From Mnemiopsis leidyi (Eukaryota; Ctenophora; Tentaculata; Lobata; Bolinopsidae): DNA of 27,482 nt. The translations under genes were made by a program, and so were the position numbers. The notes under the pieces were generated by a model. The model was given only the letters and a program-made list of their open reading frames with translations. It did no database searches and was not told the origin of the DNA. Of this stretch, positions 19,879 to 27,482 are shown in pieces (position 1 is the first letter of the stretch; the number at the start of each line of letters is the position of its first letter). Where the stretch lies: assembly GCA_000226015.1 (NCBI GenBank), contig JH152987.1, forward strand, positions 12,469 to 39,950, read 5' to 3'.

Positions 19879-20134
19879 GTTTTTATCGTCTGTGTTTCAT
19901 ACCTGTAACCTAGTCGGTGTTTAACAGTAGTCAGTGATTTAGTTTACATTTCTAAATGTAATACTTATTGCCTTACTTTAAGTATTCTCGGTTCTTATGT
20001 TTTAAAGAAAGTGTTGTCAGTGGGTGTGCCACATAATTTAAGTGTATTAACCAAAAAGATTAAGCGATTGTTATGGATTCAGTCCGATTACCCAATTTAC
20101 AATGTCAGGATGTATTATTCAACAATTCCCTTAG

Positions 20135-20406
20135 GCACGTCCGACATCTCGGAGAACGGCGCGAGCAGTGTTCCTGACCCAGGGGGGCCTGCCCCTCCTG
20201 ACGAGCAAGACCCGGGGAAGGTCCACGCATCCAGCATTCCCAACGAAACTGACGTGCCTCGCCAAAATAACAACTACACCAGCTTCGAGGAGGGGACTGG
20301 TGTCCAATTAGATTCCTCAGCACCGGACAATGGGTCAACCATGGCTCGCAACGACCGAGTATTAGCCATCCTGTTATTAACACTGATCTACATATTGAAC
20401 TCTTAA
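20135..20406 (+). CDS. Terminal exon of a probable GPI-anchored cell-surface protein (partial gene)
   Basis: GC content jumps exactly after the acceptor AACAATTCCCTTAG (ending 20134), and an 89-codon frame in phase 1 runs to TAA at 20404-20406. Seen in order: a Pro/Gly/Asp-rich linker (VPDPGGPAPPDEQDPGK); three N-glycosylation sequons (N-E-T, N-Y-T, N-G-S); a small-residue cluster DNGST suitable as a GPI omega site; a short polar spacer; and a C-terminal hydrophobic run VLAILLLTLIYIL followed by only two residues. That arrangement is typical of a GPI-attachment signal at the outer plasma membrane. With no cytoplasmic tail, a normal transmembrane anchor is less likely. Phase-1 introns are common in genes for modular extracellular proteins such as Ig-superfamily members, but the ectodomain is not in this exon. 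A continuous in-frame extension to 20011 has no ATG and looks intronic. An AATAAA occurs at 21639, far downstream; a nearer poly(A) signal is not obvious. Confidence 0.6.
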
Positions 20407-20636
20407 TGGAGAAATGGGACGGTAACGCATGTTGTTGCGGACTGCTATTTCGCCTTAGTTACACGAGAGTTTGATCTGTGGTAGAGAAAGCGTGCACGTA
20501 TGTGCTGGATGTTCTGCAGTTAATGAAAGACTTGTCATTGTGAATGATCTTTAGAGAACTATAGAGTTATTCATCATCTAGTCGGACCGATTTCAGTGCA
20601 TGTGCGCTGTGTACGAATCTTGGCGTAGTAAGCGCG

Positions 20637-20723
20637 AGTTTGCGCATGACATGCGCACATACGCGCAAACTAGTGAAGAAAGACAATGTCGGGTGATCAA
20701 TAACATCTGTACCATCACGTGAC
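20637..20723 (+). promoter_or_regulatory. NRF-1-like palindrome plus E-box promoter
   Basis: TGCGCATGACATGCGCA (20641-20657) is a perfect palindrome around one central base and resembles the NRF-1 site (YGCGCAYGCGCR) with one extra base. It is nested in a longer inverted repeat, AGTTTGCGC (20637-20645) with GCGCAAACT (20663-20671). ATCACGTGAC follows at 20714-20723. There is no TATA. The small ORF at 20771 begins 48 bases after the E-box. The block starts about 230 bp after the stop codon of the GPI-anchored protein gene. Confidence 0.5.
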
Positions 20724-20770
20724 TCCATCACAGCGCTCTTGGTGGAGCGAAGAACCGTTTGTTAGAGACA

Positions 20771-20884
20771 ATGGAAAGGGGACCGGACGCTGACGCGAAG
20801 GAGGCTTTGATGAGGAGGCTGCGGCAGATCTTTTCAAAAAGGGATGGACGCTATGGGGGGAGTCACCTACAAGATTGTGAATGA
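20771..20884 (+). CDS. Candidate small ORF or first coding exon, 37 codons
   Basis: ATG at 20771 (A at -3, G at +4, a good initiation context) to TGA at 20882-20884, in GC-rich DNA directly downstream of the NRF-1-like/E-box promoter. The product begins MERGPDADAKEALMRRLRQI: acidic, then a basic amphipathic helix. It could be the start of a longer spliced protein, for example through a GTGAAT near 20877, which is a mediocre donor. I recognise no family. Confidence 0.35.
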   Translation: MERGPDADAKEALMRRLRQIFSKRDGRYGGSHLQDCE

Positions 20885-20891
20885 TTGTTTT

Positions 20892-21170
20892 TCAAATCAT
20901 TACACATGAAGGACTCCGCCGTATCTCCACCGCAGCGTGCATGGTAATGCAAGTTTCTAGTGGCTCCGCTGCTGCGTCCACCCTTTTCTGTAAAACTCCG
21001 CCGTAGTGTCCTCCGCTGTAGGGTACTCCGCCGTGGCGTCCGCCGCTGTAGGGTACTCCGCCATTGCGTCCTATACCCACAATGGAAAAGAGGGAGCGCC
21101 GTGATCTTAGCCCAGTTGCAATTTGTAGAGCGACAAAAAGTGTAAAGCTATTTGTGAGCAGAACGGGCAT
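20892..21170 (-). CDS. Doubtful ORF: possible secreted Gly-rich repeat peptide
   Basis: On the minus strand ATG at 21170 to TGA at 20892, 92 codons. The first 20 residues (MPVLLTNSFTLFVALQIATG) look like a signal peptide. A dibasic RSRR follows, then two 10-residue repeats based on GGVPYSGG and a third partial copy. Differences between repeat copies include a synonymous GGC/GGA. Against: the other minus frame and a plus frame are also largely open through this GC-rich tract, so openness proves little. The alternative minus frame stays open past 20892 to a donor-like TGTAG then GTGACT near 20868. Composition and repeats recall shell or cuticle matrix peptides, but that is analogy only. Confidence 0.25.
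   Translation of the reverse strand: MPVLLTNSFTLFVALQIATGLRSRRSLFSIVGIGRNGGVPYSGGRHGGVPYSGGHYGGVLQKRVDAAAEPLETCITMHAAVEIRRSPSCVMI
20996..21070. repeat. GC-rich tandem repeat, 30-bp unit
   Basis: Plus strand: CTCCGCCGT and CTGTAGGGTACTCCGCC elements repeat with a 30-bp period (about 2.5 copies), with single CTCCGCCG relics at about 20910-20935. CpG-rich compared with its flanks. Confidence 0.75.
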
Positions 21171-21179
21171 TACATTTGT

Positions 21180-22000
21180 GAAGGAAGCGATTGCGTCAGA
21201 CTTTTAGGCAATATATATTTGTTTGCATCGTTCCTTGTTTATTTAACACGTATTTGATTGAACCTTCGATAATTTGTGTGGCAATTAATATTATATTTAA
21301 ATTTAGCTTTCCTTCCAAGCTGCATGGTACGATAGCTATAGTTAATATCTTTTTTGAATTTGTGATGCTTCTTTACATCTACATAAATTTTTCTTATCAT
21401 TTTAGTGATACATTATGAACGTTTATTCCTATCATTTTATTCAAGATCGAAGAATCGATTAAAGAATTAATTGTTTACATCTATTGGTCAATCGTTCGCC
21501 CTCTATCTCGTTTATCCATAGTAATGCTACTTCGTTCGTTTTTGATCTAGGTCATGTCAAATTTATAATTTAGGCTGTTAAATTTTAGGTCGATAATGAA
21601 AAAGATTCTCACACGTCCAGTCTGTTGTTAATGTCATCAATAAAAATATATATATATATATATCTTCCACCGTTTGTTGATGCCGATCTGCTGCGACTTT
21701 ATATTTTTTAGAGTTACTATTTTTACAGTATTATGATGTTGGATAATAATTTTTGGCTCTCTCCGAAACTGCTTTGGTATTTTTTATAACATTTCGAGAA
21801 ATTAACAATCTTTTAACTAGGCAGTTATCACAATTATTATATTTATAACAAAAGAATTGTGGGTAATTATACGGTCTTAGAATATATTCGTCCTTTGCCT
21901 CTGATAATTCATCTTTATAGGACGTATCACACTTTTACTTTTAAGTATAAATTTCCCTTGCACTTAAATTTTCTTGATATCTTTAAAATTTGTCACAATA
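21180..22000. other. AT-rich, no gene; AATAAA and (TA)n
   Basis: A possible polyadenylation signal AATAAA lies at 21639-21644, immediately followed by a (TA)n tract to 21662. Another AATAAA lies at 21997-22002. Either could terminate a plus-strand transcript from the 20135 or 20771 exons. I see no coding signal. Confidence 0.5.
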
Positions 22001-22234
22001 AATGGCAGTTTTAGATTCAGTCCTTTTACAGATTTTTGCAATAGGCACTTGCACGATTTCTCCTGCAGTATTATAAAGTACAGGAAAAATGGGTTACAAC
22101 AAACGGAATGTGTGCTCCCAATTCACAAATTGAGAGCTGCAGATCCTGACACACGGGTTACAACGCTGTGTGGCCCTGTAAAATACAGTAAATTTCCTAA
22201 GGGTGCACTACACGCTGCCTATCACCAAACTCTC

Positions 22235-22345
22235 GACCAATGACAAATCAGTTAGGAAACAACCGACCAATCAGAGATCAGTTAGGAAACAACCGACCAA
22301 TCAGGGGCGAGAACGCCACCACGTGACACTACAGGGCAGATAAAT
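22235..22345 (+). promoter_or_regulatory. Triple-CCAAT/E-box promoter module (copy 4)
   Basis: Three GACCAAT boxes at 30-bp intervals (CCAAT at 22237, 22267, 22297) arise from a tandem 30-bp unit (22235-22264, 22265-22294, partial from 22295). CACGTGAC follows at 22320-22327, offset 23 bp from the last CCAAT, spacer CAGGGGCGAGAACGCCAC. GATAAAT at 22339-22345 may serve as a weak TATA. NF-Y is known to favour CCAAT boxes about three helical turns apart, which fits the 30-bp spacing. A likely first exon follows on the plus strand. Confidence 0.6.
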
Positions 22346-22369
22346 CGGTGGATCTTGTAATATCCTGGT

Positions 22370-22499
22370 GCTGTTTTGTTTTGGACTGACTGAAACAAAG
22401 TAGTGTAGTGGTTCGGTTTCCGGGCCTGCCTGCCTGTATGGCTGGAGTGGTCACACAATTACAGACTGGTTACTCGCTTACTTCGTTACTCCATCTCAG
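22370..22499 (+). CDS. Candidate first exon downstream of module 4
   Basis: The exon would start near 22370 (start site estimated from the weak TATA) and end at 22499 with a classical donor, CTCAG then GTACCT. An ATG at 22438-22440 gives 20 codons plus two bases (phase 2) before the donor: MAGVVTQLQTGYSLTSLLHL. Unspliced, the frame stops seven codons later. GC is raised compared with the downstream DNA. The exon may be 5' UTR plus a short coding start or entirely untranslated. The next exon was not found in the following 5 kb. Confidence 0.4.
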
Positions 22500-22504
22500 G
22501 TACC

Positions 22505-23335
22505 TAGCTGGCTCTAAGTGAAATTTTGAGCTGATGTGAAACAGAAAAATTGATGCAATAAAATTCTTTCTTGTGCATTTTGAAAGTCTAAAAGTCATTC
22601 AAGCCTTCTTATCCATTGCAAGAAAAGAAGGTGATCCGGAAGGTTGATGAATGTGGAGATAATCATTTTGTTGTTACAACATGAGGGAATCACTGTTCGT
22701 CGTTCTTTTTATCATCTAAGTTTCAGAGTAGGCCATATTCACTACACCGGAAGGAAATCTTTAGAAGTTCTCCCGAATTTAACCAAGGTTGGGCTTTGCG
22801 AGTGCTAGGTTCTTTCTGGAATGTAGTGTATAACGAGAATCCTAAATATGTCCATATTTTCAACGTCACCAATCAAAATTCTCTACTGTGAGGAAATCAA
22901 TATGTCAAACTGCTTTGCACGGGACAATGTACGTTTAGCATCAGAATACCGTTAGAAAATCGCACGGTCGTACTTGCTGGATAACTCTACCTCCTCAAAT
23001 GCCAACATTTGTAACCACCATGCTTGATCATGCACGGAGGCTGAAGGGGATATCAGTGAATCTCATGCATCCTGATAATGCCATCATGTGATAATAAGTA
23101 GTTTCTGAATTATCAAGGAGCCTTGCTCCCCCAGGTATCCGTGTAACGGGTCTGTACACAGCTGAAACAATTACCTTTAACGGGATCGTTACCGACCTAA
23201 TTTCACCTAAAGTAGTACCGTCTACTTTGTAGATAGCAGTTTAAACCCCTCCGCTTCCTCCGACACGGCTTTTTCAGTCTGTATCTTTACGGTTAGAATT
23301 TGACCTAAGATGGTGCTGAAGGGGGCTCTGTGGCT
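22505..23335. other. No gene seen
   Basis: If the exon ending at 22499 is real this is its first intron. AT-rich, with no convincing exon on either strand. Confidence 0.45.
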
Positions 23336-23341
23336 ATGATC

Positions 23342-23464
23342 TTGACTGGAGCTTTGACTATGACCGTGACCGTGATTTTACTTTGACTGTTGACTTTGAC
23401 TATAACCTTGACTGTGACTGAAACGGCTTTGACTGAAACGGCTTTCACTTTTACTGTGACTGTC
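23342..23464. repeat. TGAC-based degenerate simple repeat
   Basis: An irregular array of TTTGACTGTGAC-type hexamers (TTTGACT, GTGACC, TTGACTG), including an exact AACGGCTTTGACTGA-like duplication near 23421-23445. Old and impure. Confidence 0.85.
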
Positions 23465-23469
23465 ATTTG

Positions 23470-24380
23470 CACGTAGGTCTTCTCCTTGCCATTACTATTA
23501 GCGAAAGGAGATGTGAGGATTTATGGCAAAATCAAATTTTCTAATTTCGGTTCGCGATTCAATCTCGTGTGACCTTGTCACTATTCATTACTGAAGGATA
23601 GATGATTCAAGAAGGAAGGTAAGAGAGAAAAGCAATTAGTTTGACACTAACTGGGCATGCACTAAATTTAAGTTGAATAAACTCATTTACCGATCAATAT
23701 ATAGATTAAGTCGGGAGCAATTACTGTCTGTAATTATATAACTCTATCGAAATTGAAAGATAGCGCGATGAATCAAGCAATTCTATTCTAGTCGCTCCAT
23801 CATGCAGTAAAAATCTAACCAAATATTCTATGATTAATATTGAAAGAAATGCAAAATTTTGTATGAACAGCCCCAAGCTCTGTTCAAACGAACAATTTTT
23901 TTGACTCAAATAAGTCCAGCTATACACTACAAGGCAGACTGTCGATACAAATTTGGTTGATAAAGTAAACGTTAAACTTAAGAAAAAAACTTAATATAGC
24001 TTTTGCGTACAATGCCATAGTGAAAGTGTGATACATTAACAATTCAACTCCTATTGCAGTCCTAGTTAGTATTTGGGGAAAATAAAGTGTTTATCCTTTT
24101 AGTTGTTTTATCATAGCAGATTTGCTCTTACGCTCTCACCATTTTTCGTTTCACTACACCAACATAAGTTTAGATTTAGATCTTATGATTAGGGTACAAT
24201 ATTAATAATGAGCCCCATATCATTACCTTGCGTAATGGTAGATTAATTATTGTTAAGAATTATTAATCATGTTGAATTGATTAATTTAATCGACTTGAAG
24301 AGAGTTTGTGCATGAGTAATGATGATCAGTCTGGAGTTTCAAGCAATAATATTATATTTGATATTTTAAAAAGTTAGTGG
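23470..24380. other. No gene seen
   Basis: AT-rich throughout, with stop-dense frames and no recognisable motif cluster. Confidence 0.5.
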
Positions 24381-24387
24381 CTTAATG

Positions 24388-24401
24388 GTTTCCATGGTTA
24401 C
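24388..24401. promoter_or_regulatory. RFX X-box
   Basis: GTTTCCATGGTTAC: half-sites GTTTCC and, on the other strand, GTAACC, separated by AT. It is a full-length X-box match in otherwise AT-rich DNA, with no attached exon visible. Confidence 0.5.
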
Positions 24402-25016
24402 GATCAAGATTTAATCATGGGGTGAGCTTATGGGTGTTTAATTGGCTTTACTGTTGTCCCCATGCCCTTGTTCATGTTTTATCAATAGCGAGTCTTTTGA
24501 TTTAAGATTTGTTTTGTTATACCTTTTAGTTTTTCAATATCAGTTCAAGAAAATGTTTGAGAGTGCGCTGAAGGGTGACAAAGTTTTTATTACGAAATGT
24601 GCCGTGTTTGGAAGGAAACAAGAGCGTTAAAGATTGTAGTTTGTACCCTTTTGGGACGTTGATCTTATCGTGATAAAGGCTAAAATCGTGAACTGGTGTT
24701 GAGGGGCCGGGCCATGTCAGGCTAACAATATGGATCGATTTATTATTGCAAAAAACACTTTTCTCAGCATAGTGTTAAAGGTAGACATATCCGCAAGGCA
24801 ATTTAAATCTTTATCCCATACCATATTTGGTATTGTCGTGATATTTGCGATAAGAATTGAGGGTTTCCATCAAATCATGTACCTCGTATTGTCACTCAGC
24901 TGTTTCTATTTGCAAACCAGATATATAGCTACTTGACATAACATGGCTGTAGTACCCATGGCAAGGAATGCCTACCTTAAACACTCGGACGGCTAAAATT
25001 CTAGCGGGTTAGAAAC

Positions 25017-25051
25017 CGTGGGAAACCTCTGACTGTGGGAAATCTCTGACA
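25017..25051. promoter_or_regulatory. Tandem pair of CSL/Su(H) sites
   Basis: CGTGGGAA (25017-25024) and TGTGGGAA (25034-25041) both match YGTGRGAA, the site of the Notch effector CSL (RBPJ/Su(H)). They lie in a 17-bp tandem duplication (GTGGGAAACCTCTGACT then GTGGGAAATCTCTGACA). A weaker related CGGTGGGAG occurs at about 25074. Notch control is inference; the duplication itself is plain. Confidence 0.4.
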
Positions 25052-25445
25052 AGGGTTAAAACTCTCTTTTCCACGGTGGGAGACGTTACAAGTATTCCTG
25101 GGTTTCGTGACTCGCCTATACTCCTATAATAGCCTACATGTCTTGAGGAAGTAGACAAGTTCTCTTACCCCCCTCTCTTTTTCTTTTAAAGTATATAAAC
25201 GGTAAATTGTGTCCTCTTTGGTAGCTGGATCCCAGGTTCTCTGCATTTCCGCAAATGTCTCGTCAAAAATCGATCCGCTTGATCCTGATTTTTATTTGAA
25301 ATACCACAGAGTCATGAAAAGAAGTCAAACGAGTCATTTAACTGCAATCTGACGGAAGGATCAATCTTTCAGTATTAACCAAGTTTTAAAAAGATAGTTT
25401 TGGAAGCAGATTGCGAATGCCAGAGAAACCTGGTGACCCACGAAA

Positions 25446-25505
25446 GTTACCATGGAAACTGAAAAAAATCCGTCGCTGTGGTGTTACTTAGGTTGCTATG
25501 GTGAC
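25446..25505. promoter_or_regulatory. Pair of RFX X-boxes, 46 bp apart
   Basis: GTTACCATGGAAAC (25446-25459) and GTTGCTATGGTGAC (25492-25505) each consist of two RFX half-sites separated by AT. Paired X-boxes usually indicate a real RFX-responsive promoter or enhancer; in animals these are typically cilium genes. No TATA or first exon is recognisable on either side, so the target is unknown. Confidence 0.6.
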
Positions 25506-25509
25506 TGTC

Positions 25510-26480
25510 CTCAGTCATATTGTTCACTTATTTATTTGTTTTTGTTGTTTAATTCCGTATACATACTTTTGTATAATTACTTTTAAGTTACAACATGCTC
25601 ATGTTTTATTTAGATGACAAATTTGAACACATATGCAATCATACAAAACACAGGTACATGTAAATACAGATACAGTAACCCTCTCACCCCTAGGCCTTCT
25701 AGAAAACTCTAAAATATAAAAAGCCGGATTTTTTGCTGGTCCGAGGTGTTTTCGTCCGGATTAGACAAATCCATATAATGATGGAACAGATACTACAGAT
25801 CGATAAATCAGGTATTACATATCGATAAATCAGGTATGTGAACTCAGGTTGGAAAACCCAGGTACCAGACATGTATTATAAAGTATGTGTATAAGTGTCT
25901 GGGTAAATATTCTAACCCAGTTTCCTCCTAAAATCACCCAATTTTGGTGGGTTTAGGGTTTCCTTATTCTCTTGTTTCTCTGGAATCGTAGGTAATTCGG
26001 AGAATTAACGAGTCATTAATGTAGAGAAAGGAATTAATGGCTAATACTGATGTACGCTAATCAATAGGATAATTAAAATGGAGGTGTAGTCACCAATCTT
26101 ACTTAGGATCAGATATCTGTCGTAATGGATCGTCTGGAGTAATGGAGACTTCTTTACACAAGTAGGACCGGGAAATAAGAGGAGAGCTTAGTAGAACTAA
26201 ACCCTGGATCAGAAATATCTTCTAGGTACCTCGTTAAGACAATTTCATGTTTAATTGATAAGAGTATCGCCATCTGTTGTATTTTCTTACCATGTGGCAA
26301 ATGAATTTAAGCTATAAAAAAACAAGCTCATCGCTATTTATACTACACTATGAATTTTGTGGTTTAATTTAATGTTTCAAGTTCCATTTTCGATCCCAAT
26401 AGTACAAAATCCGTAACTAATACAAATAGAATACACTTCGATAAAGAAATGTATCTTGTGGAAGGTTCACAAATTTTTCG
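25510..26480. other. No gene seen; 17-bp direct repeat
   Basis: AT-rich. ATCGATAAATCAGGTAT occurs at 25799-25815 and 25821-25837. No convincing exon. Confidence 0.5.
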
Positions 26481-26487
26481 TGATTGA

Positions 26488-26540
26488 CCAATCAAAGTTT
26501 AGCAACGTCCAATCAAAATCGAGCAACTCTATCACGTGAC
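26488..26540 (+). promoter_or_regulatory. Double CCAAT/E-box promoter module (copy 5)
   Basis: CCAAT lies at 26488-26492 and 26509-26513. ATCACGTGAC is at 26531-26540, with CACGTG starting 24 bp after the second CCAAT (spacer CAAAATCGAGCAACTCTAT). ATAAAA follows at 26541 and could act as a TATA-like element. Downstream, 26580-26700 is pyrimidine-rich with no confident exon; an isolated ATCACGTGG lies at 26824-26832. Confidence 0.55.
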
Positions 26541-27024
26541 ATAAAACATTTGTGACCCCTCCCCAAAAGTACCGAGCTCTATTTTCCCGTACGAGATGTG
26601 TGCACTCCTCTCATTTTACTTTTGATTTCCTTCTCCGTGTAAAACCTGCGTGTATGTACAGCACATGTACAAGTATCATAACACATGCACACGACAAGGT
26701 ACAAGCACAGCACTACAAACGTATATAGACCTCGTTTTCTCTCCCGCTTTTTTCTCTATCGCTGCACTATCAAATTTTATTAAGCACCCAACAATCAGTA
26801 AGATCTTATTAAACTTGCGTACGATCACGTGGTAAATTCGGCAGGAACTAAGTCGATCAGGGTGCCTGGAGTGGCTGTTGTAAAAGTTCGTCCCTCCCTT
26901 GATCCCTCTCAATGGTGTCATTTCAAAAACCATGATTGTGGTGGAGGCAAATACGCGCTTATATTTAGTTATTGGTATGGTGGTTTATCCTCCTACCCAT
27001 CGGAAATCTGTGAACTTATATAAT

Positions 27025-27482
27025 ATATAGCACAGTCAGAACGAAATGATTAATGAAGTTGTTAAGCTGATTGTGAGTGTTTAAAGTGATAAGTAGAAAT
27101 GTCGCATATAAGGAGCAGTACAAAATCCTACTCCAAGAATTTTTGGCTTTTGAAAAGAGCGTACATTATCAGCAGGAATTTTTCATCTTCATCTTTCTTC
27201 TCGTTTCAGCTAAAACTTTCATAAACTGCCATCACGATATAATAACATAGTGACAGATCTCAGCTAGAGCTCTCCGTATTCAATTGGCGACAGCCTCGGT
27301 GCCTAATTTCGTAATTATTATAAAACCTAGAGTAGCTGTTAACCTTGTACACTAGATTTGAACAAGTAGCCGCTCAAAAGGGTACACGTAACCCCGTTGC
27401 TAAATGTAGGTACAACGCAGCGAAGAACTGTGGTTATAGTCGGCCCAACAATAGCGGCTAACTTTAGTATCTCTCTCTCTCT
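27025..27482. other. No gene seen; (CT)n at the window edge
   Basis: AT-rich DNA. The last dozen bases are a CT dinucleotide repeat that continues beyond the window. Confidence 0.5.

Noticed and set aside
24730..24936. 68-codon ATG ORF with hydrophobic stretches
   Set aside because: AT-rich DNA readily gives hydrophobic frames of this size; there is no promoter or homology cue.
26665..26933. Overlapping ORFs on both strands (56 codons plus, 85 codons minus with ATG at 26933) downstream of module 5
   Set aside because: They overlap in antisense, have unremarkable composition and no recognised domain; neither can be preferred.

Overview
This window reads as nuclear DNA of an intron-rich animal, most likely a marine-invertebrate-type genome. 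It is AT-rich, has no long open reading frame, and carries many short tandem arrays plus an assembly gap of Ns inside one of them. It also has metazoan promoter vocabulary (CCAAT boxes, CACGTG E-boxes, RFX X-boxes, CSL/Su(H) sites, CRE) and a tRNA-derived SINE head. I see no operon, no bacterial gene organisation, no rRNA and no CRISPR array. I cannot name the species.

Layout. 1-3100 is mostly featureless and holds one promoter-like block (1690-1782). 3110-5535 carries three tandem arrays: an 11-bp unit (3110-3432), a 12-bp unit (4070-4405) and a 69-bp unit (5340-5535). 6190-7455 is rich in regulatory sites: a perfect RFX X-box at 6786 and three GTCACGTG boxes at 7388-7454. 8407-9030 holds an interrupted minus-strand reading frame. 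10660-10815 is another tandem array. 12379-12833 is a promoter module followed by a plausible first coding exon. 13672-13784 is a second module. 14421-14505 is a tRNA-like SINE head. 16265-16561 is a TATA box followed by a 77-codon ORF. 16868-17890 is a 47-bp satellite interrupted by 366 Ns. 19759-20406 is the best protein-coding signal: the 3' end of a plus-strand gene for a probable GPI-anchored surface protein. An NRF-1-like palindrome, an E-box and a small ORF follow at once (20637-20884), then a GC-rich 30-bp repeat that can be read as a Gly-rich peptide. 22235-22499 is a third promoter module with a likely first exon. 24388-25505 holds three RFX X-boxes and a tandem pair of CSL sites. 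26488-26540 is a last CCAAT/E-box module.

The signal I find most interesting is regulatory. At five separate places (about 1751, 12430, 13759 on the minus strand, 22297 and 26509) a CCAAT box is followed by CACGTG (once CATGTG) at an offset of 23 or 24 bp. Three of the five also share CGAG at the same place in the spacer, and four have CCAATCA. Four modules carry additional upstream CCAAT boxes. This looks like one composite NF-Y plus bHLH-ZIP (USF/TFE/MITF type) promoter element used repeatedly across the window, in two or three cases next to a candidate first exon. All gene models here are hand-read exon fragments; splice sites, reading phase and product remain inference unless stated.
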